NCBI RefSeq assembly: GCF_025698545.1
Contig: NC_068573.1
Span: 997,001-1,061,000 of the forward strand
Source of the DNA: Gossypium raimondii
Taxonomy: Eukaryota; Streptophyta; Magnoliopsida; Malvales; Malvaceae
Length of the DNA stretch: 64,000 bases
Direction of reading: 5' to 3'
The translations under genes and the position numbers were made by a program. Of the stretch, positions 35,454-47,190 are shown piece by piece. Positions within the stretch are counted from its first letter, which is position 1, and each line of letters starts with the position of its first letter. The notes beneath the pieces were generated by a model. The model had not been told where the DNA came from, ran no database searches, and saw only the letters and a program-made list of their open reading frames with translations.

Positions 35454-35831
35454 GGTAAAAGTATCATGGAAACCCTATACTAGGAGTCAAATTGTTGCAT
35501 TTTGGCCTCTTTACTTAAAAGATGGATAAACTAGTTATTTATGTTAGATCAGATAGTAAACTAGTCATTTCTGTTAAAATATTCATCTATTTCTATTGTT
35601 AAAAACTGACGGGGTTGACAAAATAACCAGACAGTTACTTGTGGTGTATCACATGTTCCTCATTCTGATGTACAGGGCTTAGATTTTAATAGTAGAAATA
35701 GATGAAATTTTTAATAAAAGGACTAATTTGCTGTTTGATCTAGCATAGAGGGACTCATTTGCCTATTTTTCGAGTAGAGGGGCAAACTATTATTCAATTC
35801 TTAATATAATAGTTTCTATGATATTTTTACC
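35454..35831. mobile_element. Foldback MITE, GGTAAAAGTATCATGG family, copy 3
   Basis: It opens GGTAAAAGTATCATGGAAAC and closes TTTCTATGATATTTTTACC. Internal family landmarks are present: GATCAGATAGTAAACTAG and AGTAGAAATAGATGAAATT. No coding. Confidence 0.78.
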
Positions 35832-36074
35832 TAATTTTTTACTATTTGTTTCTGAAACAAAAATTTATAATACAAAACAATACCTTCATTAAATCAAAGA
35901 CAAAAATTAAACCTTAGACCTCGGCCTTTTGTTAGGAAATGTACCAATTACTTAAAAAGTTTAAGTTGTTTTCGACAAAAATGATCTTTTAGATTCTACA
36001 AATAGGATTGATATTTTATATGGGATCTAGCATGGGGCAACATTTTTTAATGTTATCAATAATTGTATTTGGTA

Positions 36075-36420
36075 GGTAAAAGTATTAAAAAGTTTCTTGT
36101 ACTAAGAGTTAGATTGTATTTTCTTTGTACATCAGATCAAATAGAAAATTGGTCTTTTCTGTTAAAAATTTCGTCCATTTCTACTGTTAAAATTGGGCAT
36201 GGCTAAGACGAAATAACCAGATAATTACATGTGGTGTGTCATGTGTACCTCATGATGACGTACATGGACTAGTTTTTAATAGTAAAAATGAAATGAATTT
36301 TTAACAGAAGGATCAATTTACTTTTTTATCTAACGTACAATGATCAATTTACCCATTTTTTAATATATAAGATAAAATGAAATTCGATTCTTAATATAAT
36401 GACCTCTATAATACTTTTAC
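36075..36420. mobile_element. Foldback MITE, GGTAAAAGTATCATGG family, copy 4
   Basis: It opens GGTAAAAGTATTAAAAAG and closes CCTCTATAATACTTTTACC minus its last base. More diverged than copies 1 and 6-8. Confidence 0.72.
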
Positions 36421-36668
36421 CGTATTTAATAATAATATGGAAATTATATGCGATATTAACGCCTTTATAAGTGAATAATAATAGTTAAGGTCTTTCTTGT
36501 CACTCCAAATATTAGAATTCAAACTATATTTTTACAATTACCCCCCTAATTTGTTAAATAAAGTAAATAATTCTATGCGGTAATGATCCTAGATTGTCGA
36601 TAATGATCACAATCACATCACCTCGTTGAGAGAGAATCAATTTTGAAAGGTGATCTAAATTATTTTTA

Positions 36669-37432
36669 GGTAACCTATCAAAATGGTCACTTTGGTTTAC
36701 CTCAGATTATATTTTAGTCATTTATGTTTAAAATGTTACATTTTAGCCACTTATGTTAACGTGTTGTAACATTTTAGTCACTCAGCCGTTAATTATCGTT
36801 AACGATGTAACAATAAGCTGACGTGGCACGTTAAACCATCATTTCAAACAAAAATTTTAGGTTAAATTATACAATTGATCCCCTTTTTTTGTTTTGAGCA
36901 ATTTAATTTTTTCTTTTATGTTCTTTTAACTTTTTTTTCATTCTTTTCTACTTCTCCCTCTGTTTTCCTCCATTCTCTATCTCTTTTAACGTAGTTTTTC
37001 TACGTTTTCCATTTGTTAAAACTAGTCCCTTTACTTTTATTTTTTTCTTTTTTTTTTCTTTTCTTCTTCCCTTTTAGTTTTAACAAATGGAAAACATAGA
37101 AAAATTAGGTTAAAAGAGATGGAGAACAGAGGGAGAAACAAAAGAGAATGGAAAATAAAGGGGAAAATGAAAGTTAAAATAACATAAAAGAAAAAAAAAT
37201 TAAATTGCTAAAAACGAAAAAATATGGGGACCAATTGTATAAGTTAACCTTTATTTGAAATGATGATTCAACGTGCCATGTCAACTTATCGTTACACTAT
37301 TAATGGCAATTAACGACTCAATGACTAAAATGTTACAACACGTTAACGTAAGTAACTAAAACGTAATATTTCAAACATAAGTGACTAAAATATAACGTGA
37401 AGTAAACAATTGTGACATTTGATAGTTTACTC
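36669..37432. mobile_element. Large foldback element of about 764 bp
   Basis: The left arm (GTAACCTATCAAAATGGTCA, TTATATTTTAGTCATTTATG, GCTGACGTGGCACGTT) pairs with the right arm (AACGTGCCATGTCAACTT, TAAGTGACTAAAATATAACG, GACATTTGATAGTTTAC) over more than 200 bases. The centre also pairs (TTTTCCATTTGTTAAAACTA against TTTTAACAAATGGAAAAC). A shorter related element is at 51053. Confidence 0.8.
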
Positions 37433-37756
37433 TTATTTTTAAGACAAATATACTATAAAAATATGTTTCTCGACAATTTTTTTAACAAATTTCAAATTTT
37501 AAATTATCCTTTGAGAAATAACTTATGTCACCATGAGTTATTATAAATTTTATTGTAATATTTTTACTCGATTCAACAATCGGTGTAATTGATAAATGTC
37601 ACATTGACGCATTTTATGCATTTATAAAATTTCTTTTAACAAAGGATACATTTGCTTACACTATAAAAACCTTTAAAGCAAAATTTTCATTATCTTAATT
37701 GGTTTACTACACACTTCAATATTACTTTGAATTATTTCTCGTCTTTGTAGACATGA
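37433..37756. other. AT-rich sequence, nothing recognised
   Basis: No gene, inverted repeat or LTR feature seen. The right end may belong to the internal region of the Tat/Athila-type element whose PBS starts at 37757. Confidence 0.35.
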
Positions 37757-38756
37757 TCCCTAGCAACGGCATCAAAATTTGATGGGTGTCGAGTCCACCA
37801 AAAATAATATTCTTATGCCTAAATAGTAAATAAATAGCGGTATAGAGAGTAGGGTAAATCCCACAGAGACTGATATATGTAAAATTGTAGTTTGGTTCAA
37901 CTAGGTTTCGCGTCTAAGCAGCTATTGTGCCCATGATGCATGACGATTTGTGCAAAAATAAAAAAGAGAAATGAAATTTGATAAAAGTAAAAAATAATAA
38001 AGACAATTGAAATCAAAATAAAAACAAAAATAAGTAGAAACAAAATTTAATTAAATAAACTGATATGATGAAATTCTAGGTTCAGGCTTGACTCTTGCTC
38101 CAGTTTCAAATTAATCATTGATAACAAATTTTCTCCTTCAATCGATAAGCCAGTTATAGTGATCGAGGACACCTCAGACCGCCAACCTTTTCGTGTGTAA
38201 ATTAATTGCTGGAACACCCAACAACTAACATTTACCAAATGAACAACCATGAAACACACATTCACGATTTAGCTCTCCTATAGCCTAGCGTACTAGAATG
38301 ACCCAGCTTGAACCAATGGCCTCGACCGCGTGGGTCGATTAGATCCAATTGCTATTTCCCTTGACATATTCAACCAACTATTTAATTAGACATGCCAATG
38401 TGTTATTCAATAGACCAAATACGACTAACTGTTGATTCGTGCTTCCAACTGTATGCCTATCAACATCAAATCAATGAGCTCTTTTTGACTTAATGTCAGT
38501 ACAACTTTGTGAGAAAACGGTGTCTATCTCTTAAACCGGAGAAACAAAAAAATACTGAAATGAAATTTTTTAAGTGCGAGTTTGGATCTCACAACTAACT
38601 TCCGAATTGACTATCGACCAAAATCTATATCATAAAATTAAATAATAATAATAATAATAAAAGAAAATATGAAAAGGAGAAATTTTATTCAAAGAAAAAA
38701 AAACAACAATGGTTTTGGTTGTGAGCCAATGTGCCTCACTCTTCAGTATCTCTATC
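37757..38756 (-). mobile_element. Minus-strand Tat/Athila-type LTR fragment with PBS
   Basis: On the minus strand TGATGCCGTTGCTAGGGA (37774-37757) resembles the tRNA-Asp PBS of this group (TGGCGCCGTTGCCGGGGA). The LTR end, minus-strand GGACTCGACACCCATCA, abuts it at 37780. LTR-like sequence extends to about 38756, where a small MITE is inserted. The far end and the internal genes are missing. Confidence 0.6.
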
Positions 38757-38759
38757 TTA

Positions 38760-38908
38760 GTGTGGGTTTGGATAGGAGGTGTGGTACAGTGCGGTGTGTT
38801 TAACTTACTTTTTGTCTCACGCTACAATATCGCTATACTATATAATCTCATCGCCATCACTATTTACACTAATCGCAGGTAAACACACCGCTTATCTAAA
38901 CCCATCCT
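38760..38908. mobile_element. Tourist-like MITE, 149 bp, TTA target duplication
   Basis: It opens GTGTGGGTTTGGATAGG and closes CTTATCTAAACCCATCC, flanked by TTA at 38757-38759 and 38909-38911. Its internal GCTACAATATCGCTATACTA is the inverse of GATACTGTAGCGATATTGTA in the copy at 49638. Confidence 0.8.
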
Positions 38909-39233
38909 TAATACGTGTATTAAATAAAATAAACCCTAAAAATAAAATAAATGTGGTTGTCACTTGCTCAACTTATATTCTAAACTCTCTAGGGTGAGTA
39001 AAATTGATTCGATTCGATTTATTTTTAAATTTTGAGTTAATGTAATTGAGTTATTTAAGTTTTGAGTTCGAGTCGAGTTGAAATTTACAATTCGAATAAC
39101 CGAATAATTCGAATAACAGATTGCTGTAAATACCCCTTTGTCCCTGTGAATTTCAAAATTGAGTAAATTAATCTCTCAACCAACAAAAAATGCAAAAAAA
39201 ATCTAAATAATTTTAAAAAATTCTAAAATTTAT

Positions 39234-42200
39234 TGTAACGACCTGATAGTCAAGGGTGTCAAAAAGTGCATTCTCGGGACTCCGTTCCCGTAAATCAGAC
39301 TCGTAAATATTTATTAGTTGTATAGTTAATTAGGTTTCGGTTAAGTGAACTTAATTGAATTAGAAGTAATTAGGTATAAGGACTAAATTGCATATAGGGT
39401 GAAAGTTGAATCATAGATTAAAGAATAATTAAAGGGACTAAAGAGACAATTTTACCATTGTTTCTGGGATGGCATTAGGTAAATTATGTGAAAATTTATT
39501 TTATATATATTATAATATTAAAGTTAAAATATATTATAATATGTTATCTTAAGTATTAAGTAAAATATATTATATAATAAAAATAAAACAAATAAGTAAC
39601 AGAAAAAGAAATAGAAAGCCAAACAAAATTTGAAAGAAAAAAAAAAGAAAAAGAGAAAGAAGAAAAGAAGAAGTCACACAAGGCTAGGGCTCCAAAATTT
39701 CAAAGTTTAATTGGTTAGTCAATTTAGTCCTTTTTTGTAAATTTAATGTTTTTGGAATCCCGGTGTTAAGTATTACCAAACCCATGTTGAAATTTTAGCA
39801 TTGATTGAGTTTTTAAATGTTGTTAATGTTGAATAATTTTAGTATTAGGGATTAAATTGATATATTTTAAGTTAGAAATGGAAAAGGATTAAATTGTAGA
39901 ACAAATTGAAAATTTTGAGTATTAGGGATTAAATTGTGAAAATTTTGAAATTTAGGGATTTAAGTGAAAATAAGGAGTTAAGTTTAGTTTAAAGTGGAAT
40001 TTGTATGAAAATATAGAATTATATGTGAAAAATAAAAATTAGTCTCGGTTCAGGGACTAAATTGAAATTTAGGCAAATATTGAGTAAAAATTGAAATATT
40101 CAATATTCAATATGAAACTGAAATTTTATTGTATTGATGAATTTTAATTGTTTTAATTTCATAGCTAACATCGTATCGAAATCCTCAACTAAAAAGGGGA
40201 AAGATAAAATCGATGTGGAATAGCTCGGAATTCACGGCTTGTATTTCTATAATCCGAACCTAGTTACTAATTGTATTTTGATTTAATGCATATGGTAAGT
40301 GGTTGAGGTGAGTATTTGGCACTTTGATATTGAATCGAATTAAAGTTGATTGAAATGGATTGAATTAATATATATATTATGAATGTATTGATTATTTGAA
40401 TTGAAATGAATATATATGTGTAAATGTGATAATGTGCAAATATGATAATTGGATATTGGTTGTATTTGAAAAGTGAATTAAAACCCTATTATCTGTATCA
40501 GGCTGAGTCGGATATAAATGGCATGCCATAGGATAGGAAAAGTTTAAGGATTTCTTCGACCTCGAGTCGATGAGGCACTGGGTGCCAATTTGCTTCGGTT
40601 TAATTGATGAGACACTAGGTGTCAAATTTATATAGCCTTGGATGCAGTTACTACTTCGGATTTATCCGATGAGGCACTGGGTGCCAAATCGGTGTGTTGG
40701 TTGGATCCGTGTATCTGTCCGAGTTCGAGTCGTGTTAATAGGGGTAATTAAATAAAACGGTACCATGATTGATATTGAATGATATTGCATGTGAATTGAA
40801 AATGGGATAGTTATTTGAAACATGAAAATGAGATACACGAGTTATGTATTCATGAATTGGATATGGAATGAATAATGTTATTGTTTAAATGATATGTGGA
40901 TCAAATTGTGAAAAGCTATTATATAACAAGTGATGAGAATTGAGTATGGTATGAAATGATGTATTCATGAGTTGAGTATTGAATGACTAATGTCATTGTA
41001 AAAATAAATGTGGTTTGATATGTGAATAACTACTTATATAGCAATTTTGTGAATTGGGACATTGTTTAACAAATGAAATATGATAGCATATGATAGTCAT
41101 GATACTAGACATTAGTATGTACTTAAAATTTGATTATGCATATTATATTATCTTGTCTTTAAATATTCAGATTATAGAAATACCATTGAGTTTTACTCAG
41201 CGTACGATTTTGTTTCCATGCGCAGATTAGGTATTTCACTTTTGATCGCCGATTCAGCATCCAACAATGATCTCGAACTCTAATGTGGTGATGTTTACCT
41301 TTTGTGTCGGCATGTACCTAATATGTCTAAATTATAACTATTTTGTGGATGGATTGTAAATAAGGTTATAAGTGTAATGTTAGTTTAGTAGATACATATA
41401 AACATGTGTTTGTGTTTGAAGTCATATTATGGCATGGTAAATTGAACCAAAATCTAGATAGGTGCATGTGAATTTAAGTTGATATTTAAGTGCTCATGAA
41501 CTAGGCAAAATGGATTGAATTTGGTATGTTTATAACTTGGATTTGAACAATGCTTTGATGATATGAATTGAGGATATAAATGTGTTACCAATGAAAGGTA
41601 CATTGGTTAGGCACCTAGGATGATTGTTTTGACATGTTTTGATTGCATTTGATCGTGTTTTGAATCTATTACACGAATGGTTTTTGAGTCGTTTAATGTC
41701 CAAGCTTGTAGGGAATGGTAAATTGTTGTTTAAGGTACATTTTAGGTCTACACGGCCAGGCACACGGGTGTGTGACTTGGCCGTGTGAGACACACGGCTA
41801 GCATACGGGCGTGCGAGGCCATTTCAAAGGGTACACGGCCTGGCACTCAGACGTGTGGCTTGGCTGTGTGACCCAAGTCAGAGAGTTACACGATCACAGA
41901 CACGGGCTGGGACACAGCCGTGTGTCCCTACTTTGAATGCCTACACGGCCAGACACACGGGCGTGTGACTTGGCCGTGTGAGTCACACGGCTAGACCGCA
42001 TGGTCGTGTGAACCCTGCAGTTTAAAAATTTTCTAACTTTTTCCAAAAATTTTCAAATGTTCCCGATTTAGTCTCAAATCATTTCTGAAATGTTTTACTC
42101 TCAAATGCTTAATAAGGGACTCTATGCATGTTAATGATGAATCATTTTATTATTTTTGAAATGTTTGAAATGAATGAATAGATTACGATTACTTGGTAAT

Positions 42201-42247
42201 GTCTCGAAACCCTATTCTGGCGACATATATAGGTTAGGGATGTTACA
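39234..42247 (+). mobile_element. Solo LTR C, Tekay-type gypsy, 3014 bp
   Basis: It starts TGTAACGACCTGATAGTCAA and ends TATATAGGTTAGGGATGTTACA-like; the last ten bases are GGATGTTACA. TTTAT at 39229-39233 and 42248-42252 is a perfect target duplication. Contents: GGCACTGGGTGCC repeats at 40575-40690 and ACACGGCC..GCGTGTG palindromes at 41745-42010. No genes. Confidence 0.92.
41745..42010. repeat. GC-rich ACACGG/CCGTGT palindrome cluster in solo LTR C
   Basis: Repeated units like TACACGGCCAGGCACACGGG, then TGTGTGACTTGGCCGTGTGA occur four or more times. They stand out sharply from the AT-rich surroundings. Similar clusters are at 20905-21030 and 43195-43355. Confidence 0.9.
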
Positions 42248-42252
42248 TTTAT

Positions 42253-44278
42253 GTAACACATCAAACCCAGCCTGAAAGTTATGATCGAATTTAGAGTGTT
42301 ACACTAATTGATTCTGAAGGCAACCAACTTTAAATAACAAAAACTTAAAAGTTTTCAAACCATTAGAACAACATAAACAACCTAGTCAAACAGTCTTTAA
42401 AAGTGATAGGCAATCTAAGTAAAACATATGTAATAGCATAACTTCAAATAAAATATTAAAATAATCCAAACAAGAATGACTGAGCTCCTACTACGTTGAA
42501 CTGCCTAAATCGGTAGGTTACTTGGAATTCAATCAACAGACAAAATGAGTTTACAGACACAGTGCGTACTTTATAATTTTTATTAAGCATAAATTACCGA
42601 ACAAATATTCAGTTTCTAAGTATTCAAAAAATTATTAGCATTGGATATAGAAGCAGAACAAAATATATTAATTACATATACAGATTATAATAGATGCATA
42701 TACAAATTTCCTACCCCATCCACCACACACCATCTCTGTCCCACCTTACACACCAAAAAGGGCATCGAGTACCCATCCATCCCTACACACCGCATAGTGA
42801 TTGTATGTCACGTTCAAAATGTCGCAGACTAGCTAGCAGAACAGAGTGCGATAAGCCGTCAGAGTCAGATACATATACGTGGCTTAGCCACCAGTCTTGG
42901 TAGACTATTAAACTGCTCACGCTTCTTCCTTTATTCAATCTCAATCCCCAATACAGATGCAGATTTAACAGATATCAAATATAAGCATACAGTGTTACAA
43001 ATTCAAATTAAACACATCTAGTATAGAATACACTTACTCATCAGTAATGTATATATATAATTAACAACTTGTACAGAAGCAAATTAACGGTTAATGGTTT
43101 TAAAACCCAAATCAGATCGTACGGACCCTATGGTAAGCCTACGTTTTATTAGAACGACGTTTACAGCCCCAAAGAAAAATCATAGTTTTTGGCCTACACG
43201 CTAGTGTGGATCTACATAGCTTGGATGGTTGGCCCGTGTGGTCCACACGGCCTAGTACACGACCGTGTGGCTCAAAACAATGAGTTACACGGCCTATCAC
43301 ACGCCCTAACACATGGCCGTGTGGTTCACACGGCCTACTACACGACCGTGTGGCGTCGACAACCATGTTTTCCGGCTTTTACTGAATGTAAAAATCAAGG
43401 TTTTCGTTACGCACATGATGCAGAGTCGACATAGAAGCAACAAGAACAATTCCGAAACCTAACAATGAACAACCAATGACTGATTCAACAGTTAATTCCC
43501 AAACGAATGCTCAAAAAGTCGAACAAAACAGAGTTATGTCGAAAGCTTCGACGAGGGAACCCAAATCTCAAAAATTCACACACTCACCTCGTACAAAACA
43601 ACGATATACGAAACTAACGCGTTGAAGGGACGTTACCTTTAGGATCCTCCCTTAAAAAGACAACTAATTGCACACTTAAACAGGCAAAACAAGCAGAAAT
43701 TGATTTTTGGCAATTGACACACAAGAACAAATAATCACAGAATTTCATCAACACAACTTACGCAATTATACCTTCAATCGAAAGACAACGAACTAGGAAA
43801 CCTTCCTCGCTGTAACAACAGCGAAAGTTGACAAAGATAAAATAGAAGAAAAAGTAATAGAAAAGAAGAAACGACATGAAGAAAAGGAATAAAAGAAAAG
43901 AAAAAAAATAAGTAAAAGAGGAACGTAAAAGAAAAGAGGGAACGAGACTAATCTAATCAATTTAAAATAGACCAATTTTGCGGACTAGTATAAAAATATT
44001 CACCCCATGCTTACACAAAAACTTGAACACAAAAGTAAAGATTATATAGAAGTTTAGCCATTGAACCATTATGCTCATTCTTAACACAAATTAACATAAA
44101 AATAAACTTAAGTCGAGAGTTTAAGGATAGGGCTTGAACCAAAATAAACAGTAAAAATTAAAGAAGGAAGACTTGAACCCCCGATCTTAAACATATAAAC
44201 AAAACACTCAACCACTAAAATAAATATTTAATTATTGATAAAATTTATCAAACAAATTTTTAAAATTTGGGCGTTATA
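42253..44278 (-). mobile_element. Solo LTR D, older gypsy LTR entered by solo LTR C
   Basis: The plus-strand ends are TGTAACACATCAAACCCAGC (the T belongs to the duplicated site) and AAAATTTGGGCGTTATA. ATTTA flanks it: 39228-39232 at the left, before solo LTR C, and 44279-44283 at the right. Read on the minus strand it opens TATAACGCCCAAATTTT and carries a tRNA-like TTTAGTGGTTGAGTG..GGGGGTTCAAGTC near 44210-44165, as in other LTRs of this type, hence the minus assignment. About 2.03 kb, no genes. Confidence 0.78.
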
Positions 44279-44639
44279 ATTTATATTTTTAAAATTTATA
44301 AAATTTGTAAGAAAATTCTAATTAATATATAAAAAGTTAAAATTTTAAAATAGTTTAAAATAATAATTTTGGGGACCTAAATAAGTTAATTAATGATTTA
44401 AGTTTATCATACTAAAATATATTTTTATTTTTTATTTTGCTTTGAAAAGTTTTAAATATACATGGTTTCAAATTTATGTGCTCTAACATGGAATTAGTTA
44501 TACTATAACAAGATTTTAATTTGACATGTTTATTTTTTAATTTAACTCGAACAGTTTCACTCGATTTGAAATTTTAGGATGACATCAACTCGATTAACTT
44601 GAAATTTTTTCACTTGATTCGGTCGAGCGCTTACTCCTA

Positions 44640-46079
44640 TATATATAATTATAATAAAACAAAGCTAAAAGAATGGTGAAGACAATGACAAGTTTAAAAA
44701 TAAAGAAGTGTTAATAAAATAATATTAATAAAATAATTTAAAATTTTTTGTCTTGTGTCTCAACTCGAGTTCTTTTGTCAAATCTTTTATGTAACTTGTA
44801 TATTCATTTGTTTCTCGACACATTAGACAATAATTATATCTATATGGAAATTGATTGATTAAGTGCCAAATTAGGTAAAATTAATGTCCAAAATTAATCA
44901 AAATAAATAATAAAATATGTCAATTACGTGTGTTATCGGATATAAAAAATCATCAACCCAATTTTCAGCTAAAGCAAGAATGGATTTTTTTGGGTATTGT
45001 TTGGTCGATCTAAACGATGAAAGAGAAACTTATAAAGAGCAAAAGAATATATTGAAACTTGAAGACAATTTGACGGTGAAAAACTCCTAGATTTAGTGTT
45101 GAAGTTCGAGATTTATTTGTATATATACAAAAATCTAGTGTTCTTTTGAAAAAAATAAATGCTTTTTTTTACAGAGAGAAAAATAAAATAAATACTAAAA
45201 ATGAAAATAGGGGATTAAAAACAAGAGAATGATAAAATTGGACTCAAACGATTACCGGTAAGGAGCGACCGATAGTGGCCGTTGACGCTAGAATTTAGAA
45301 ATTTCTTAAATTTAGTTTAATTTTGGTTTGAAAGTTTAAAAGAAAGATGATTTGGATTTTAAATTAAGTAAAATAAATGTAATTAAACAAAATTTTAGTT
45401 AAAGGAATTGTAAACAAATTTGGGTTTGTTTTTGTTTAAATTACTATGAATAAAACTAAAATAATCTAATTCTTCTCTTTTCTCACATTAAGAGCATGAT
45501 GAACACGAAGAAGAATACCAAAAATATTTTTAGACTTTTTGTGCTAAAACATTTGATTATTTTATGAAATTAATGGATTTTTTATAAATTTTGTCTTTTG
45601 TACTTTATTATTATATATTTTTCTGAATTTTTATATATTTATTTTTATGTTTTATAATTTTTAAATTGATATATAAATATATGATAAAAATATATGTATT
45701 TTTAATTAAAAACATCACGTGGTATATTTTATAGATCTATCTATTTTTTAAAACATCGTTATAAAATTGGACAAAAATATATAAGGAAAAAATAATTTGA
45801 GTGCTAAATTGAGAAAAAAAATTAAATACCAAAATGAGAAACGATTATTCTTTAGAGATCAAAATGTGAAGGATTGAGAGGTGATTTTACGACATAAATA
45901 GAGAAAAGGAAATGGAGCAACGTACAAGGAGTGTAACTTGAGCCTGCATGTGTTTAGTTCTCGGGGCATTACTAGAATGAAGATGTGTTATTTATCCTGA
46001 GTATGGAGTAGCTTTAAAACTCGAGTTTAGATGTATTAAAATAAAAAAATCCGTTAAAAACCGTTGGCAGGGTGTTAAG
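44640..46079. other. AT-rich intergenic sequence, nothing recognised
   Basis: No open frame with a domain, no LTR signature. The 8 bases 46072-46079 (GTGTTAAG) are the left target duplication of the next element. Confidence 0.4.
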
Positions 46080-47065
46080 CAGAGATTTAAATAGCGGTCC
46101 GTTACCGAAATAGCGGCCGTTATATAGCGGTAGCGGCGCCGTCCGAAATCGCAATTGCTGAAAATAGCGATGTGAAGCGGAGTCACACCGATAGCGGTGG
46201 ATCGCGGCCGCAATTTAACGGGTAATGGCCAATTGCGGCAATAATGGGCCGCTATTCCCGTTATTTTCCGTTAACAGCAAATTAAAAAAAATCATCTCCT
46301 CTAAACAAAAATCAACTGAAACACTGAAACACAGTTCAATCAAAAAAATGAAAAAGAAAAAAGAACAAAGAAGATAATGGGAAAAAGAACAAAGAACAAA
46401 AAAAAGAGGTATACCTGGAAATGAACGTCCCTGAGGGCCTGAGTACGTTGAAGAACAAAGAAGATACGATTGGCTGTGTGAACCAGACTAGAAAGCACCG
46501 GGAGAGGAAGAACGGAAGGAAGAAAGCTTCAAAACAATAAGAAAATGGAACGGTTCAGAAGGAAAAGTTTTGAAAAAGGAAATCGTCAAACTGAAAATGA
46601 AATGATGGGAAGAAGAGAGGGCAGATTTCAGCAATTTCTGATTGGACAAGGGATCGGTGCAATAAATGTTGATTCTAGAAGTTACTTTAAAAATATCTAC
46701 ATTTTTTTACCTTTGGCCATCTGCTTTGGCCCGTTTTCTTAGGATTATAAGTGTGCAGTTTTTGTAATTTTGTTCTATTAATAAAAGCCCAATCTGATGT
46801 TATTAAAAAAAAAGGAAAAAGAAGTCTAAATAAACAGCAAAAAGCAATCAAAGTCCAAATATTCAAAACTCTAAAAATTATTAAAAATGACTTTTTATAA
46901 TTATAATTATAATTACTATGTTCTATAATAAGTTGTGCGAATTTAAAAAAATTCATGACCACGATACCCACAGTGACCGCAATAGTGTCCGTTATATCCG
47001 AAATCGCGATAAACACAACGCAACCGAAAACGCGACCGCGACCGCGACCGCAATTTAAATCACTG
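46080..47065. mobile_element. Non-autonomous hAT-type element, 986 bp, GC-rich ends
   Basis: It opens CAGAGATTTAAATAGCGGTC and closes GACCGCAATTTAAATCACTG. The flanks are GTGTTAAG and ATGTTAAG, 7 of 8 matching, the hAT length. Subterminal regions are rich in CGCGACCGCG- and TAGCGGTAGCGG-like repeats. No transposase frame. Confidence 0.82.
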
Positions 47066-47190
47066 ATGTTAAGTGAGGGGATATGAATTAAGCATAAATT
47101 TGTTTGTGGCTCTAATTTAATAATAAAAACCTACAAAAACGCCAACCGCCCAAAATTGGACAAGAAAAGAGAAAGAGAGCAGAGGCAGCA

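Larger units (their letters stand above)
38990..44639. mobile_element. Old hAT-type foldback element, opened by two solo LTRs
   Basis: The left end TAGGGTGAGTAAAATTGATT with TCGATTCGA repeats and the right end CTCGATTTGAAATT, then GAGCGCTTACTCCTA form TIRs like those of 52887-54096. The two flanks do not match, so the age is high or the ends eroded. Without the LTR insertions only about 600 bases remain. Confidence 0.5.

Noticed and set aside
46545..46742. 65-codon plus-strand frame in the hAT-type element
   Set aside because: No transposase motif; short and repeat-derived.
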